Shown: piece by piece, positions 35,701-46,510 of the stretch | How the letters are laid out: each line of letters begins with the position of its first letter | Position numbering within the stretch: position 1 is the first letter of the stretch | Assembly: GCA_036186865.1 (NCBI GenBank) | Contig: AP025053.1 | Coordinates: forward strand, 8,512,660 to 8,576,659 | DNA from: Eustoma russellianum | Lineage: Eukaryota; Streptophyta; Magnoliopsida; Gentianales; Gentianaceae | Length of the DNA stretch: 64,000 bases | Reading direction: 5' to 3' | Made by a program: the position numbers and the translations under genes | Notes under the pieces: model-generated | What the model was told of the DNA's origin: nothing | Database searches by the model: none | The model's input: the letters and a program-made list of their open reading frames with translations, nothing else

Positions 35701-37060
35701 AAAGCAATGTAGATAGAGTCCGTTGCTCTGCAGGCCAATCACACCTGGTCATTGGTTCCCCTCCCTGCTGGAAAAACGCCCATTCGATGTAAATGTGTTT
35801 ATAAAGTTAAATCCAAGTGTTATGGCAGTGTTGAGAGGTACAAATCAAGGCTAGTGGCAAAGGACTACATTCAGCAACTCGAAATTGACTACATAAATAC
35901 CTTTTATCCTGTTGCTAAGCTCACTACAGTCGGATTGCTTTTAGCTGTGTCTTCTTTGCAACACTGGCATGTGCATCAGTTGGATGTAAACAATTCTTTC
36001 CTACATGGTGACCTAAGAAAAGAGATTTATGAATTCACCTAATAGGATTTCTGCATCCTACACAGTCTACAGGCTATATAAATCTCTCTATGGCCTGAAG
36101 CAAGCTAGTAAGGAATGAAACTTAAAACTCACACATTTTCTATTGAATCAAGGTTGTGCTCAATCTAAACATGATTATACCATGTTCACTAGAAGAACAT
36201 CAGATGCTTTCTTAGTTATTTTAATCTATGTTGTGATATCATTGTTGCTGGTAATTCTCTGCTTCTGATCAATCAGATAAAGGAGGCTTTGCATCAAGCT
36301 TTTCACATCAATGATTTGGGTCCTCTAAAGTATTTCTTGGCATTTAGGTGGCTGGGTCGTAGGGGGAATTATGATCTTTCAAAGGAGGTATGCATTGGAG
36401 TTGGTCGAGCAGGCAGGCTTCTTAGGCATTAAGCGAGCTAAAAGTCCAATGGAACAAAATTTAAAGCTAGCACATGGAGACTCTACACTTATATCAGATG
36501 TTCTAACCTTCCAGGGTATAGGAGGCTCATTGGTAAGCTGTTGTACGTTACTATAACCAGACTTGATATTGCTTTTGAAGTACAACAGTTGAGTCAGTTT
36601 CTTGACACACCTACTAAGCTAAACTTTAAAGCAGCACATAGATTGCTTAGATATTTGAAAGGTAAATCAGGACCAGGATTGTTCTATCCTAGCACAGGCA
36701 AATTGGAGTTAAAGGGCTTTGCTGATTCAAATTGTGTAGGCTGTGTTGAGTCTCAAAAGTTAGTCAAAGGATACTGTATGTTTTTTGGTGATTCTTTGGT
36801 GTCTTGGAAGGCCAAGAAGCAAATCATTGTATCCAAATCCTCATATGAAGCAGAATACAGGGCTTTGGCATCGGCAACATATGAGGTCCAATGGCTTTTA
36901 TACTTGCTCAATGATTTAGGCATAAGGCACTCTAAAGCTGTTGAGTTGTTCTGTGACAATAAGAGTGCAATTTACATTATGATGAATCTGATGTTTTATT
37001 AAAAAGCAAAACATATAGAAATTGACAGTCACGTTGTAAGGGATAAGTATCAGCAACGGT
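32729..37060 (+). pseudogene. Copia C gag-pol, many stops and frameshifts
   Basis: ATG at 32729 (MASTSGTQRTG, then a stop) opens a gag of the type with YYLHPNDCPAIILAQ. Later pieces are LENFYYFKQENNTVNDYFTKVKVLWEE and a degraded zinc knuckle (CTHCCMIRHVEQRCYCKHGY). The protease box WIVDSGATDH lies near 33922-33951. The integrase zinc segment is LLWYYRLGHPSQSRIKEIQR, and the core starts at DLLHIDIWGPYR. Then come CIRTDNGQEF and QQNGVVERKH, an RT remnant (RCKCVYKVKSKC, VHQLDVNNSFLHGDLRKEIY) and RNase H (GFADSNCVGC, KSSYEAEYRALA, LFCDNKSAIYI). Order protease-integrase-RT-RNase H is the Ty1/copia order. The RT active-site region is lost. Not functional. Confidence 0.92.
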
Positions 37061-37188
37061 AATCATTCCTATACCAGTCAAAACTGAGTAGCAACTGGCA
37101 GATGTCTTTACAAAGGCACTTGATTTGCTGACACTTCCGAACCTAACTACTGCTATGGGTATATGCAATATTTTCAGCACGTCAAATT

Positions 37189-37695
37189 TGAGAGGGGGTG
37201 TTGCAGGATTAATTGAAGGCAAGAAACACAAAGAAGTACAATCCGAGCATAAGTTACATTCGAGCAACAATAACCATTGGATCAAATAATGGATCAAAGG
37301 ACAAGATACTGAGATGATGAGCTGGCAATCCTTGTAGAGGCTATAACTGCTTGGAGCCTGCAGATTCCGAAGAATTCAGATTGGAGGTTACGTTAAAGGA
37401 AGGGAACTTGGATGGAGAAGAAAACGTGCTGGCAGGAGAGTTTTAAACTTGTAAAATGACTTTATTGCCTTTATTTTTACGTTTGTGTAATGATAGAAAG
37501 TAAAGGTATAAGTGTATTTTCGCCATTTTTCTTCTTCCCTCTCAATTTGAATATATAAATTGGATCCAAGTAATTTTGCAAGACCTAATGGATAGAACAC
37601 AAAAAGTTTCCAATTTTGTTCACCAAATGCTCTCAATTTTATTTCAGTGTACTTCTTGTTCTTGGCACTTTTGATTTCAGTAGTCAATTTTGACA
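37189..37695 (+). mobile_element. Polypurine tract and 3' LTR of copia C
   Basis: TTGAGAGGGGG (37189-37199) directly precedes the LTR start TGTTGCAGG at 37200. The LTR is 496 bp and ends TTTTGACA at 37695, followed by the duplication CTAAT. The whole 5' LTR is collinear with it. Confidence 0.93.
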
Positions 37696-37730
37696 CTAAT
37701 CAAAGAGGATGGAAGGTCGTGGTCCGGATC

Positions 37731-40542
37731 TATAGGACCTGTAAGGCACCACTAGAAGGGAGGGGGGTTGAATAGTGGGTGTGGAAAATTTTGTTTTTAA
37801 AATATTTTGAACCAAAGACCCAACTTCTGAAACCGGTTTTTGTTTTCAGGACATGTTTTGCAACGTTTGAAAAACTAGGTTACAAGCCTTCACAAATTCT
37901 GAAATTTTGAGAGAATGTAGTCTTAGATGTTCTGAGTATCTCCTAAAAATTTCAGATCAAAATTCAACCTTTAACCCTTTGAAGAATCGTTTGTGGTCAG
38001 ATTGCGCATATCTGCCAGAAACGATAGTCTGATTTGAAAATTTTATTCCGATTAAACCGTCGCTCCAAATTGTCTGAAACATTAATGACAAACCCCTTAC
38101 TATATTTATTTAATTGAGCTGAAACAATTTTGAAAAATTCCTTTGGAAAGTGTGTCAAATACGTTCAAATTCTCAACCTTTGCAACTCTGAAAATCAGAT
38201 TGAACTAGTCTATGAACTATTAACGTTTGAATAACTTATACTTGCCCAAAAGGGTTGAAACTTACGTGAAATGAAACTTAAAATATGTGGATATGTTTCT
38301 AGAAAGTTTTGTGATTTTTGAAATTCCTTCGATATTTTTAAGATCACGATGAAATAGATGCAAAGTGCAGGAAACTGAAAGTAAAATGCTGAAAGTAATA
38401 ACACCAATAATTTTATACTGGTTCGGTTAACACAACCTACTCCAGTCTTCAAGGACACTTCCTCGGTTATCACTAAACAAAAAAACAACTTACCACAAAG
38501 GGTTGCTGGAGTTACACACCAGCTCCAACCCTTTACAAACGATACAAATAATCACACCTTTCACGAACATCACCACCGAACGAAAGAAGGATTGGTCACA
38601 CCTTGATCAACCTTTTAAACAATAAGCGTGTATGGTGGTCTATACAAAACCTATTCAATATATTTGAATATAAGAACAATAGGCTTGAGAGAGAAGAAGA
38701 AACAAAGGTAGAAGAAAAAAGTGGAAGACACTTTTTGCACTTGAGATAAAATGAGAATTGTCTTGTCTTTGAATGGCTCTTTTATCTTCCTTTTATTTGC
38801 TCTTGGCCGCCCCCCTTAGGAGAAATCCATCTTGAAAATTCTCTTTAAAGTCCTTGGAAGAATTCCTTGTATAGATGTGAAATCAACTTGCTTACTTGGC
38901 ATAACTTGATTGGATGATTGTCTTGGCCTTGCTTACTTGGCACTCCTTGATTGGATGAGATTTGCCATCATTTGATGACTGTACAAATCGGAAAATTAAA
39001 CTTAAAACATGTGCCAAATTAGTGTTTAAAACATTGCCAAATATCACATAATTAATCCCACAGAATTTGACAAGAAAATTGTCTTCATTTAGCTCCAAAC
39101 ATCTGCCCACCATATGCAACACATGCTGAAATTTTCACCATGTGTAATATTCTAAATATGTTCAAATTATTTCCATATTGGTATTACATCAATCCCTTGA
39201 AAATGCAGAAGCAAATATGTTAAAATCAAGACCAAATTTTCGGCCATTACTAATTCACACATGCTAAATTTTCAGCATGTGTTATATATGTGAAAGTTTG
39301 AAATATTACCTTGTGTAGCTCCCTCTATTATGTCACTAACCTTGTGTAGTCCATTCTTGACCAATCAAGATGCCAACTAAGCTCCACATAGTCTCCATCA
39401 AGGCTGAGTAGGCGTGTATACTGAGTTTGAAGATGTGCTAAAATTATTTTTGTAACTTTTATAAAATAGTGCACAATAATCATACACATATGGTATAAAA
39501 TCAGCCCTAATTTGAATATTCTAGAACACTTTGATATGTATTGAATATGTAAAAAGTTTCCAGATACATGTTACATGTCATGCCAAAAACCTTCCATGTG
39601 ATGTGTTCGAGAAAACCGAATTTTCGACTTTTGTAAATTACACGATTTTTCTCCAATTAAATTCAAACTTTTTACACATGTTATATATATTATGTCACAC
39701 AAAATATACATAGAATAACATGAATATTCAGATCTAAAGGCTGAAGTAAGTGGCGCCCCATGTGCTTTAAACTTTGAATTTGAAATCTCCACAATTTTGC
39801 TTTAATTGGGGATGATTTGTGTGTGCCAACATGGAATGATTTTATGGCTGAATATACCATGTAAGCCACGAAAATTGTCGCCATTTTTGAATTGTAAGGG
39901 CTGGCCATCTATATATGGCAAGTACGTGACACATTGGCGAAGTTTCGGTAGTCACCCGATACGACAATTTTTTGTTTACAACATTGTAACGTGTCATAAT
40001 AATTTTGTCATCACCAAAACTTATATCATATGATATAAGACCTGAATATACTCATAAATATGAGGTAATTATAGTGGTGTGACGTTAATGTACGTTCGTA
40101 AAATATATAACGTGTCTGTAGTACGTCGGAATATATGTGGATAGTGACTTTTAAAAAAATCTGAATATATATATATATATAAACGAGTTATAAGAGGTGG
40201 GAGAAGACTTTCCATTCTTCAATTTGTTGCCTTTATGCCTTTTCCAAATATATCTCCATTTAATGAACTACTTAGTTCATTTAACTAAGTACTTCACTTA
40301 ATAAACTAGTTTAGTTCATTAATGGTGGCACCTGAAAATAGTTCAAGCACAACAAATGTTTGTCATTTGATGTAAGCTTTAAAGCTTCATGGCTTGTTAG
40401 TACGACAACATTATATATAAAGTATATAAGGCAAGTTTGTTGCAAAAAACATGTCAAGTCATGAAATATCTCATGCATTTCTTTAGCACGCATTATTTAA
40501 ATCATGCATTTTGTGACTCACTCAAACCCCTTTTTCTCAACA
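37731..40542 (-). mobile_element. 3' LTR of the Sirevirus-like element
   Basis: On the - strand it begins TGTTGAGAAAAAGGGG at 40542 and ends CAGGTCCTATA at 37731. The terminal TA probably replaces CA, judging from the copy ending CCTACA at 23053. It contains AAAACTAC/TTCATTTAATGAAC-type short palindromes near 40255-40320 and a short (TA)n at 40165-40182. Reading frames inside are not coding. Confidence 0.88.
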
Positions 40543-40700
40543 ATCTCCCCCTTTTGATGATTTACAAAATAACCTAAGTTCATGATTTAAATTTTGTCGC
40601 TCCCCCTCAAATCGTGCACAAATTCAAATTTTGAATTTTGAATTTTGAATTCTCTCTCCCTTGATTTATGCAATCAATCTCTCTCTCTCCCCCTTAAATC
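40543..40700 (-). other. Repeated polypurine tracts of the Sirevirus-like element
   Basis: On the - strand CAAAAGGGGGAGAT abuts the 3' LTR (40543-40556), and similar GAGGGGGAG and AAGGGGGAGAG tracts follow at about 40601-40609 and 40684-40697. Several copies of an AAGGGGGAGA tract before the 3' LTR are a known Sirevirus trait. Confidence 0.8.
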
Positions 40701-41082
40701 ATGCATTCTCTCCCCTGTTATTTTGGAAATAAAATCAAAAGTGCATATAAGAAAGAAGAAAAAAAACTCATGCATTTCGATTTCGTTCTTAAGGGTTATT
40801 CATTTAACCCTTTGCAAGTGTCCGTTTTGGTATCCTAATTTGGGTGACCTTTCTAGGTCTTCCAAAAGTTGAGAAGGGAGATGAAGATGAAATATAATAG
40901 ACGTTTGGTGCAAATCTGTTTGGCCTTTGCCCGACAATACCATCATACACATAGTATGATGCTTGTATTTGATAAGAATTTCGGTTTGCATGCACGGGGC
41001 GTGATAGATGAATTTTTATGATATGGATATCTCATATGCATCAGTGGCTTCTTTTCATACTTGTACGGTGCAAAATTATATC

Positions 41083-42718
41083 TCATATGATATGAAGATG
41101 AAGCACGTTGAAATGACATATGGGGGATCTAGGCGTCTTCTTAGGCGCCACATATGTCTTAGACGCATCTATTTTCTTAGCCGGAATGAATTTGGTTTCC
41201 TTATTGTATCCTAATCCGGTTTTATCACTATCATGCTTTTGTGACAAAATGATACAATCTAGCATGTTAGTTCCCATGTCAAATTGTTTCATCATTTTCT
41301 CTAAATCCGTATTCCTTGATTTCAAATTTGAAATCTCGGATTTCATTTCATTGTTTTGTTTCGTTAATGATGTGACCTCTGATTTTGATGCATTGATTAT
41401 GCAAGACGACTCTTCTTTTGAATCGTTTAATTGAGAAACAAGGTTCATGTTAGAAGATTCTAACAACTTCTTGTCTTCAATTAATCGTTTCTTTTCTTTT
41501 GCAAGAGTCTTTGAGAACTTATGCAACTCTAAATATTGACTAAATAAATCATCATAAGAACATTCAGAATCAGAATCAGAGTCGGAGGATACCTCATTCG
41601 ATGCCTTAGATGTAAAGCATACTTGTGCCGTTTGTTCTTCTGTATCAGTCTCAGAGTCAGATGTGTCACTCCAAGTGGAGGCTTTGAAGGCTCTTCTCCT
41701 TTATTTAGGTTCTGAGACGAGTCTAGTTTTGATCCGATCCTTGTCAAGGTATTTGTTCGTTTGTTTGTCCTCGTTCGGGCAGTCATATGACAAGTGTCCA
41801 AGTTTTCCGCATTCATAGCACTTTACGTCTTCATTATTTTTATTTCTATGATCCTTAGATGAAGTAGGCTTATGTTTGTTTTTAATCGATTTTCTGAAGA
41901 TCTTTCTTAATCTTTTATCCATCGTGATTAAATCTTCATCATCGAAAATTTGTGTCACTATCCTCTACACGATCATAAGAAGTAGAAAAGTATTCATTTG
42001 ATTTAAACGCAATAGCCTTATCATGTTTAGAACTAAATTCGGAATTTCTTAAAGTGAGTTTTTTTTCATATACCTTTAATGATCCGATCAATTCCTCGAT
42101 TTTTATCGATTTAGTATCCTTACTTTCTTCGATTGTAGTGACTTTTGAATCCCATTCCGATGGGAGACTCCTTAACACATTTTCAACCTTTTCCTGTGTA
42201 GAAAAAGCTTTGCTAAGAGACTCAAGAGAGTTATAGATGTTAGTCAATCGTAAATCCATGTCAACAATAGACTCACTTGGCAATAATTTGAAAGACTCAA
42301 GTGTGGACATAAGCATATTAATCTTAGACTCCTTTACTCGGCTAGTCCCTTCATGTTTCATCTCACGAATTTTCCACATCTCTTGAGCACAAGAGCAATT
42401 AGGTACGTAACTCGATTCACTTTTACTTAGCCCATTTAGAAGTAGTTGCATGGCTTTAGCATTCATACTCAACTTCTTTTTATCATCACTAGTGTATTCT
42501 TGTTTCGTTTTTATAATCTCTAGTGTGACACCATCCACAATAGGTAACTTAGATGGAACTAATGGATCGTCTTCTATAATAGACTACAAATCAATATCAA
42601 TAGCCATAAGAAAGAGTTTCATTCTAAGTTTCTATTGGATAAAGGACTCACCAACAAAAACAGGAGGCCTTACAGTTGACATTCCTTCTTGCACGGTTTT
42701 GTAGCTAGTGGTTGCCAT
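41083..42718 (-). pseudogene. Sirevirus-like gag (UBN2 domain, zinc knuckle, coiled-coil tail)
   Basis: Gag packages the element RNA. ATG at 42718 starts MATTSYKTVQEGMSTVRPPVF. Two early TAG codons fall where the family has Trp (before KLRMKLFLMAID, and between DL and SIIEDD). The UBN2 core is open from 42538: KKLSMNAKAMQLLLNGL, SCAQEMWKI, HEGTSRVKESKINMLMSTLE, KVENVLRSLPSEWDSKVT and KIEELIGSLKVYE. After a frameshift near 41945 comes the CCHC knuckle CYECGKLGHLSYDCPNED. A TAA at 41701 precedes a serine/acidic linker and a coiled coil (about 41530-41290: LAKEKKRLIEDKK, EMKSEISNLKSRNTDLEKM). The frame ends soon after DKTGLGYNKET and TYVAPKK, where autonomous relatives go on into pol. It is directly followed by 3' UTR. 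Confidence 0.88.
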
Positions 42719-42758
42719 CTCACTAAGATCGTTTGATCTCCTTGTCGTGAGTGTGTCT

Positions 42759-42771
42759 GGCTCTAATACCA
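42759..42771 (-). other. Primer-binding site of the Sirevirus-like element
   Basis: The - strand reads TGGTATTAGAGCC two bases after the 5' LTR end. It matches the plant copia initiator-Met tRNA site with one C to T change. Confidence 0.88.
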
Positions 42772-42773
42772 CT

Positions 42774-45203
42774 TATATTGCCTGCAAGGCACCACTAGAA
42801 GGGGGGAGGGTTGAATAGCGGGTTGGGAAAATTTGGTTTTTAAAATGTTTTTAACCAAAAACCCAACTTCTGAAAACGGTTTTTGTTTTCAGGCCCTGTT
42901 TTGCAACATTTGAAATACTAGGTTACAGGCCTTCAAAAATTCTGAAATTTGGATTGATTTTAGTCTCAGATGTTATGAGTATCTCCAAAAAATTTCAGAT
43001 CACAATTCAACCTTTAACCCTTTGAAAATTTGTTTGTGATTGTGCAAATCTGCCAGAAACAGTAGTCTGGTTTGAAAATCTTATTCCGATTAAACCGTGG
43101 CTCCAAATGGTCTGAAAATTTAATGACAAACCCCTTACTATATGTATTTAATTGGGTTGAAACATTTTTAAAAAATTCTTTTGGAAAGTATGTCAAATAC
43201 ATTCAAGTTTTCAACCTTTGCAAGTCTGAAAATCAGATTGCACTAGTCTCAGAACTATTAACGTTTGAATGACTTATACTTATCCAAAAGGGTTGAAACT
43301 TGCGCTAAATGAAACTTAAAATGTGTGGCTATGTTTTTGAAACGTTTTGTGATTTTTGAAATTCGTTTGATATTTTTAAGATTACGATGAAATAGATGCA
43401 AAGTGCACGAAACTGAAAGTAAAATGCTGAAAGTAATAACACCGAGACTTTTATACTGGTTTGGTTAACACAACCTACTCCAGTCTTCGAGGACACCTTC
43501 CTCGGTTATCACTAAAAAAAATAACACCTTACCACAAAGGGTTGCTGGAGTTACACAACAACTCTAATCCTTTACAAACAACACAAGTAATCACACCTTT
43601 CACGAACGCCACCGAACGAAAGAAGGATTGATCACACCTTGATCAACCTTTTACAACAATAAGCTTGTATGGTGGTCTATACAAATCATATTCAATATAT
43701 TTGAATATAAGAACAATAGGCTTGAGAGAGAAGAAGAAAGAAAGGTAGAAGAAGAAAGTGGAAGACACTTTTTGCACTTGAGAGAAAATGAGAATTGTCT
43801 TGTCTTTGAATGGCTCTTTTCTCTTCCTTTTATTTTCTCTTGGCCGACCCCCTTAGGGCATTTCTCCATCTTGAAAATTCTCTTTTAAGTCCTTGGAAGA
43901 ATTCCTTGTATAGATGTGACATCAACTTGCTTACTTGGCACAACTTGATTGGATGATTGTCTTGGCCTTGCTTACTTGGCACTCCTTGATTGGATGAGAT
44001 TTGTCATCATTTGCTGACTGTACAAATCTAAGAATTACACTTAAAACATGTGCCAAATTAGTGTTTAAAACATTTCCAAATATCACTTAATTAATCCGAC
44101 TAAATTTGCAAAGAAAATTGTCTTCATTTAACTCAAAAAATCCGCTCACGATATGCAACAGATGCTGAAATTTTCAGCATATGTAATTTTCTAAATATGT
44201 TCAAATTATTGCCATATTGGTATTACATCAATCCCTTGAAAATGAAGAAGCAAATATGTTAAAATCAAGACCAAATTTTCGGCCATTACTAATTCGCACA
44301 TGCTGAATTTTCAGCGTCTGTTATATGTGACATAGTTTGAAATATTACCTTGTGTAGCTCCCTCCATTATGTCACTAACCTTGTGTACTCCATTCTCGAC
44401 CAATCAAAATGCCAACTAATATCTACATAAGCTCCATCAAGGCTGAGTAGGCGTGTATAATGAGTTTGAACATGTGCTGAACTTATTTTTGTAACTTTTA
44501 TAAAATAGTGCACAATAATTATATACATATGATATATTCCAATCAGCCCTAATTTGAATATTCTAGAACACTTTAATATGTATTTAATATGTAAAAATTG
44601 TCTAGATACATGTTACATGTCATGCCAAAAAAGTTCATGTGATGTGTTCGTAGAAAACAGAATTTTAGACTTTTGTCGATTATGCGAGTTTTCTCCGATT
44701 AAATTCAAAGTTTTTGCACATGTTATATATATTATGTCACACATGATATACATAGAATAACCTAAATATTTAGATGTAAAGGCTGAAGTAAGTGGCGCCC
44801 CATGTGCATTAAACTTTGAATTTGAAATCTCCACAATTTGACCTTAATTGGGGGTGATTTGTGTGTGCCAACATGGAATAATTTTATGTCTGAATATACA
44901 ATATAAGCCACGAAATTTGTTGCCATTTTTGAAGTGTAGGGGCTGGCCATCTATATATGGCAGGTACGTGACACGTTGGCGAAGTTTCGGTAGTCACCCG
45001 ATACGACAATTTTTGTTTTACAACCTTGTAACATGTCATCAAAATTTTGTCATCTCCAAGACTTATATCATATGATATAAGACCTGAATATACTCATAAA
45101 AATGAGGTAAGTATAGTGGTGTGACGTTAACGTACGCTCGTAAAATATATAACGTGTCGGTAGTACGTTGGAATATATGTGGATAGTGCCTTTAAAAAAT
45201 CTG

Positions 45204-45262
<59 letters not shown>

Positions 45263-45619
45263 ATGTGATAAGAGATGGGAGAAGACTTTCCATTCTTCAA
45301 TTTGTTGCCTTCATGCCTTTTCCAAATATATCTCTATTTAATGAACTACTTAGTTCATTTAACTAAATACTTCACTTAATGAACTAGTTTATTCATTAAT
45401 GGTGGCACCTGAAAATAGTTCAAACAAAACAACTGTTTGTCATTTGATGTAAACTTTAAAGCTTCATGGCTTGTTAGTACGGCAACATTATATATAAAGT
45501 ATATAAGGCAAGTTTGTTGCAAAAAATGTGTCAAGTCATGAAATATGTCATGCATTTCTTTAGCACGCGTTATTTAAATCATGCATTTTGTGAATCACTC
45601 AAACCCCTTTTTCTCAACA
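42774..45619 (-). mobile_element. 5' LTR of the Sirevirus-like element
   Basis: It is collinear with 37731-40542 and starts TGTTGAGAAAAAGGGG on the - strand at 45619. Most of the length difference from the other LTR lies in the (TA)n tract at 45206-45259. As the upstream LTR it would hold the promoter. Confidence 0.88.
45206..45259. repeat. (TA)n microsatellite in the 5' LTR
   Basis: About 27 TA units, against about 9 at the same place in the partner LTR (40165-40182). Confidence 0.95.
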
Positions 45620-45871
45620 AGATCTGGGACGGCAAAAAAGGACCACACAACACATGATAAAAAGGGAAAGCTGTGAGATAGGATGAAAGATGATCCGTTA
45701 AAGGGCGTAAAGCTAGATGAAAGATGGTAATATTCATCATGCGAGTGATGAAATCCAAAGTCAGAAGATGGATGGGTTGAGCGTGGGTGCAATTAAAAGG
45801 AGTTATTGAACATTTGAAAGAAATATATACATCCATCTTCTGTGGGGAAAGTTTTTATATTGGGGGTCTAG
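45620..45871. other. Spacer between two copia elements
   Basis: I see no gene or known repeat. The sequence continues at 51269 if copia D is removed. Confidence 0.4.
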
Positions 45872-45876
45872 CATTC

Positions 45877-46452
45877 GTTGAAGTGTTAAGAGCAGCAATG
45901 GTGCTGCAATGCCTATGGTGCTACAAGCCTGAGATCACTAAGTGCAACAAACTGTATAACCAAGAAAGCACAATCCGTATGATGCAGTGGAAGAGACGTT
46001 GGATGGTTTAGCAATGAACGACGGAGATGGATCAGGGAGCTTAATTTGCTTCGACAAATCAAGAAAAAGAAGCTGCAGTTGAAGAGCTGGAAGCGATTGC
46101 AACTGAAAGGCTGCAACCGTTTAGGAAAGGCTGAAAGTGACCATTTTGTCCTTTGTTGTATCGCTTAAGTAGATATTTAGTGAAGACAATGTAGTAATTT
46201 CACATTGTATTCATATTTCCCGCCTTCATTATTCTTCATGAAGAAATGTATATGAAGGAGAGGAATTAAGTCAAACACTGCGTCCTCTCTACAAATTCTG
46301 ATCAATTTAACTCACTTGAATTTTTTGAATGCTTCCATCTTATCTTCTTGTTCTCTCTCTTTATCTCTTCAAGTTGTTTTGTTTCTGCAATTGTGCAGAC
46401 TTGTATATTAGATGCAAATTAGTCATAATTGTGCTTTAGATGAATTTTGGCA
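45877..46452 (+). mobile_element. 5' LTR of copia D
   Basis: 576 bp, collinear with 50692-51263 (landmarks GATGGATCAGGGAGCTT, GACCATTTTGTCCTTTGTTG, GTATATGAAGGAGAGGAA). The first base of the canonical TG is missing. Confidence 0.9.
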
Positions 46453-46510
46453 TGGTATTAGAGCTTGATTGATGAATTTTGGCACATTCATGTATTTTAA
46501 TTCTTCTATT

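Larger units (their letters stand above)
29609..37695 (+). mobile_element. Copia element C, complete between LTRs but decayed
   Basis: The element has a 5' LTR (29609-32638, with a nested solo LTR), primer-binding site, gag-pol remains, polypurine tract and 3' LTR (37200-37695). A perfect 5-bp duplication, CTAAT, at 29604-29608 and 37696-37700 proves a single insertion. The two LTRs differ at many places, so the insertion is old relative to copia E. Confidence 0.95.
37731..45619 (-). mobile_element. Sirevirus-like non-autonomous copia element with gag but no pol
   Basis: Two direct LTRs of 2812 and 2846 bp enclose only 2231 bp. In element order (- strand) these are 5' LTR 45619-42774, primer-binding site 42771-42759, gag 42718-41083, 3' UTR with three polypurine tracts, and 3' LTR 40542-37731. 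The flanks read GATCT before and GATCC after (- strand), a 5-bp duplication with one mismatch. Known Sirevirus traits seen here are long LTRs, a UBN2-type gag and repeated AAGGGGGAG tracts. Protease, integrase, RT and RNase H are absent, so mobility would have needed enzymes from a relative. It is either a TR-GAG-type element or a deletion derivative. Confidence 0.88.

Noticed and set aside
37731..37740. LTR start of the Sirevirus-like element placed at the TG at 37740
   Set aside because: The related copy ending CCTACA at 23053, the primer-binding-site spacing at 42771 and the GATC flanks all place the LTR boundary nine bases further left.
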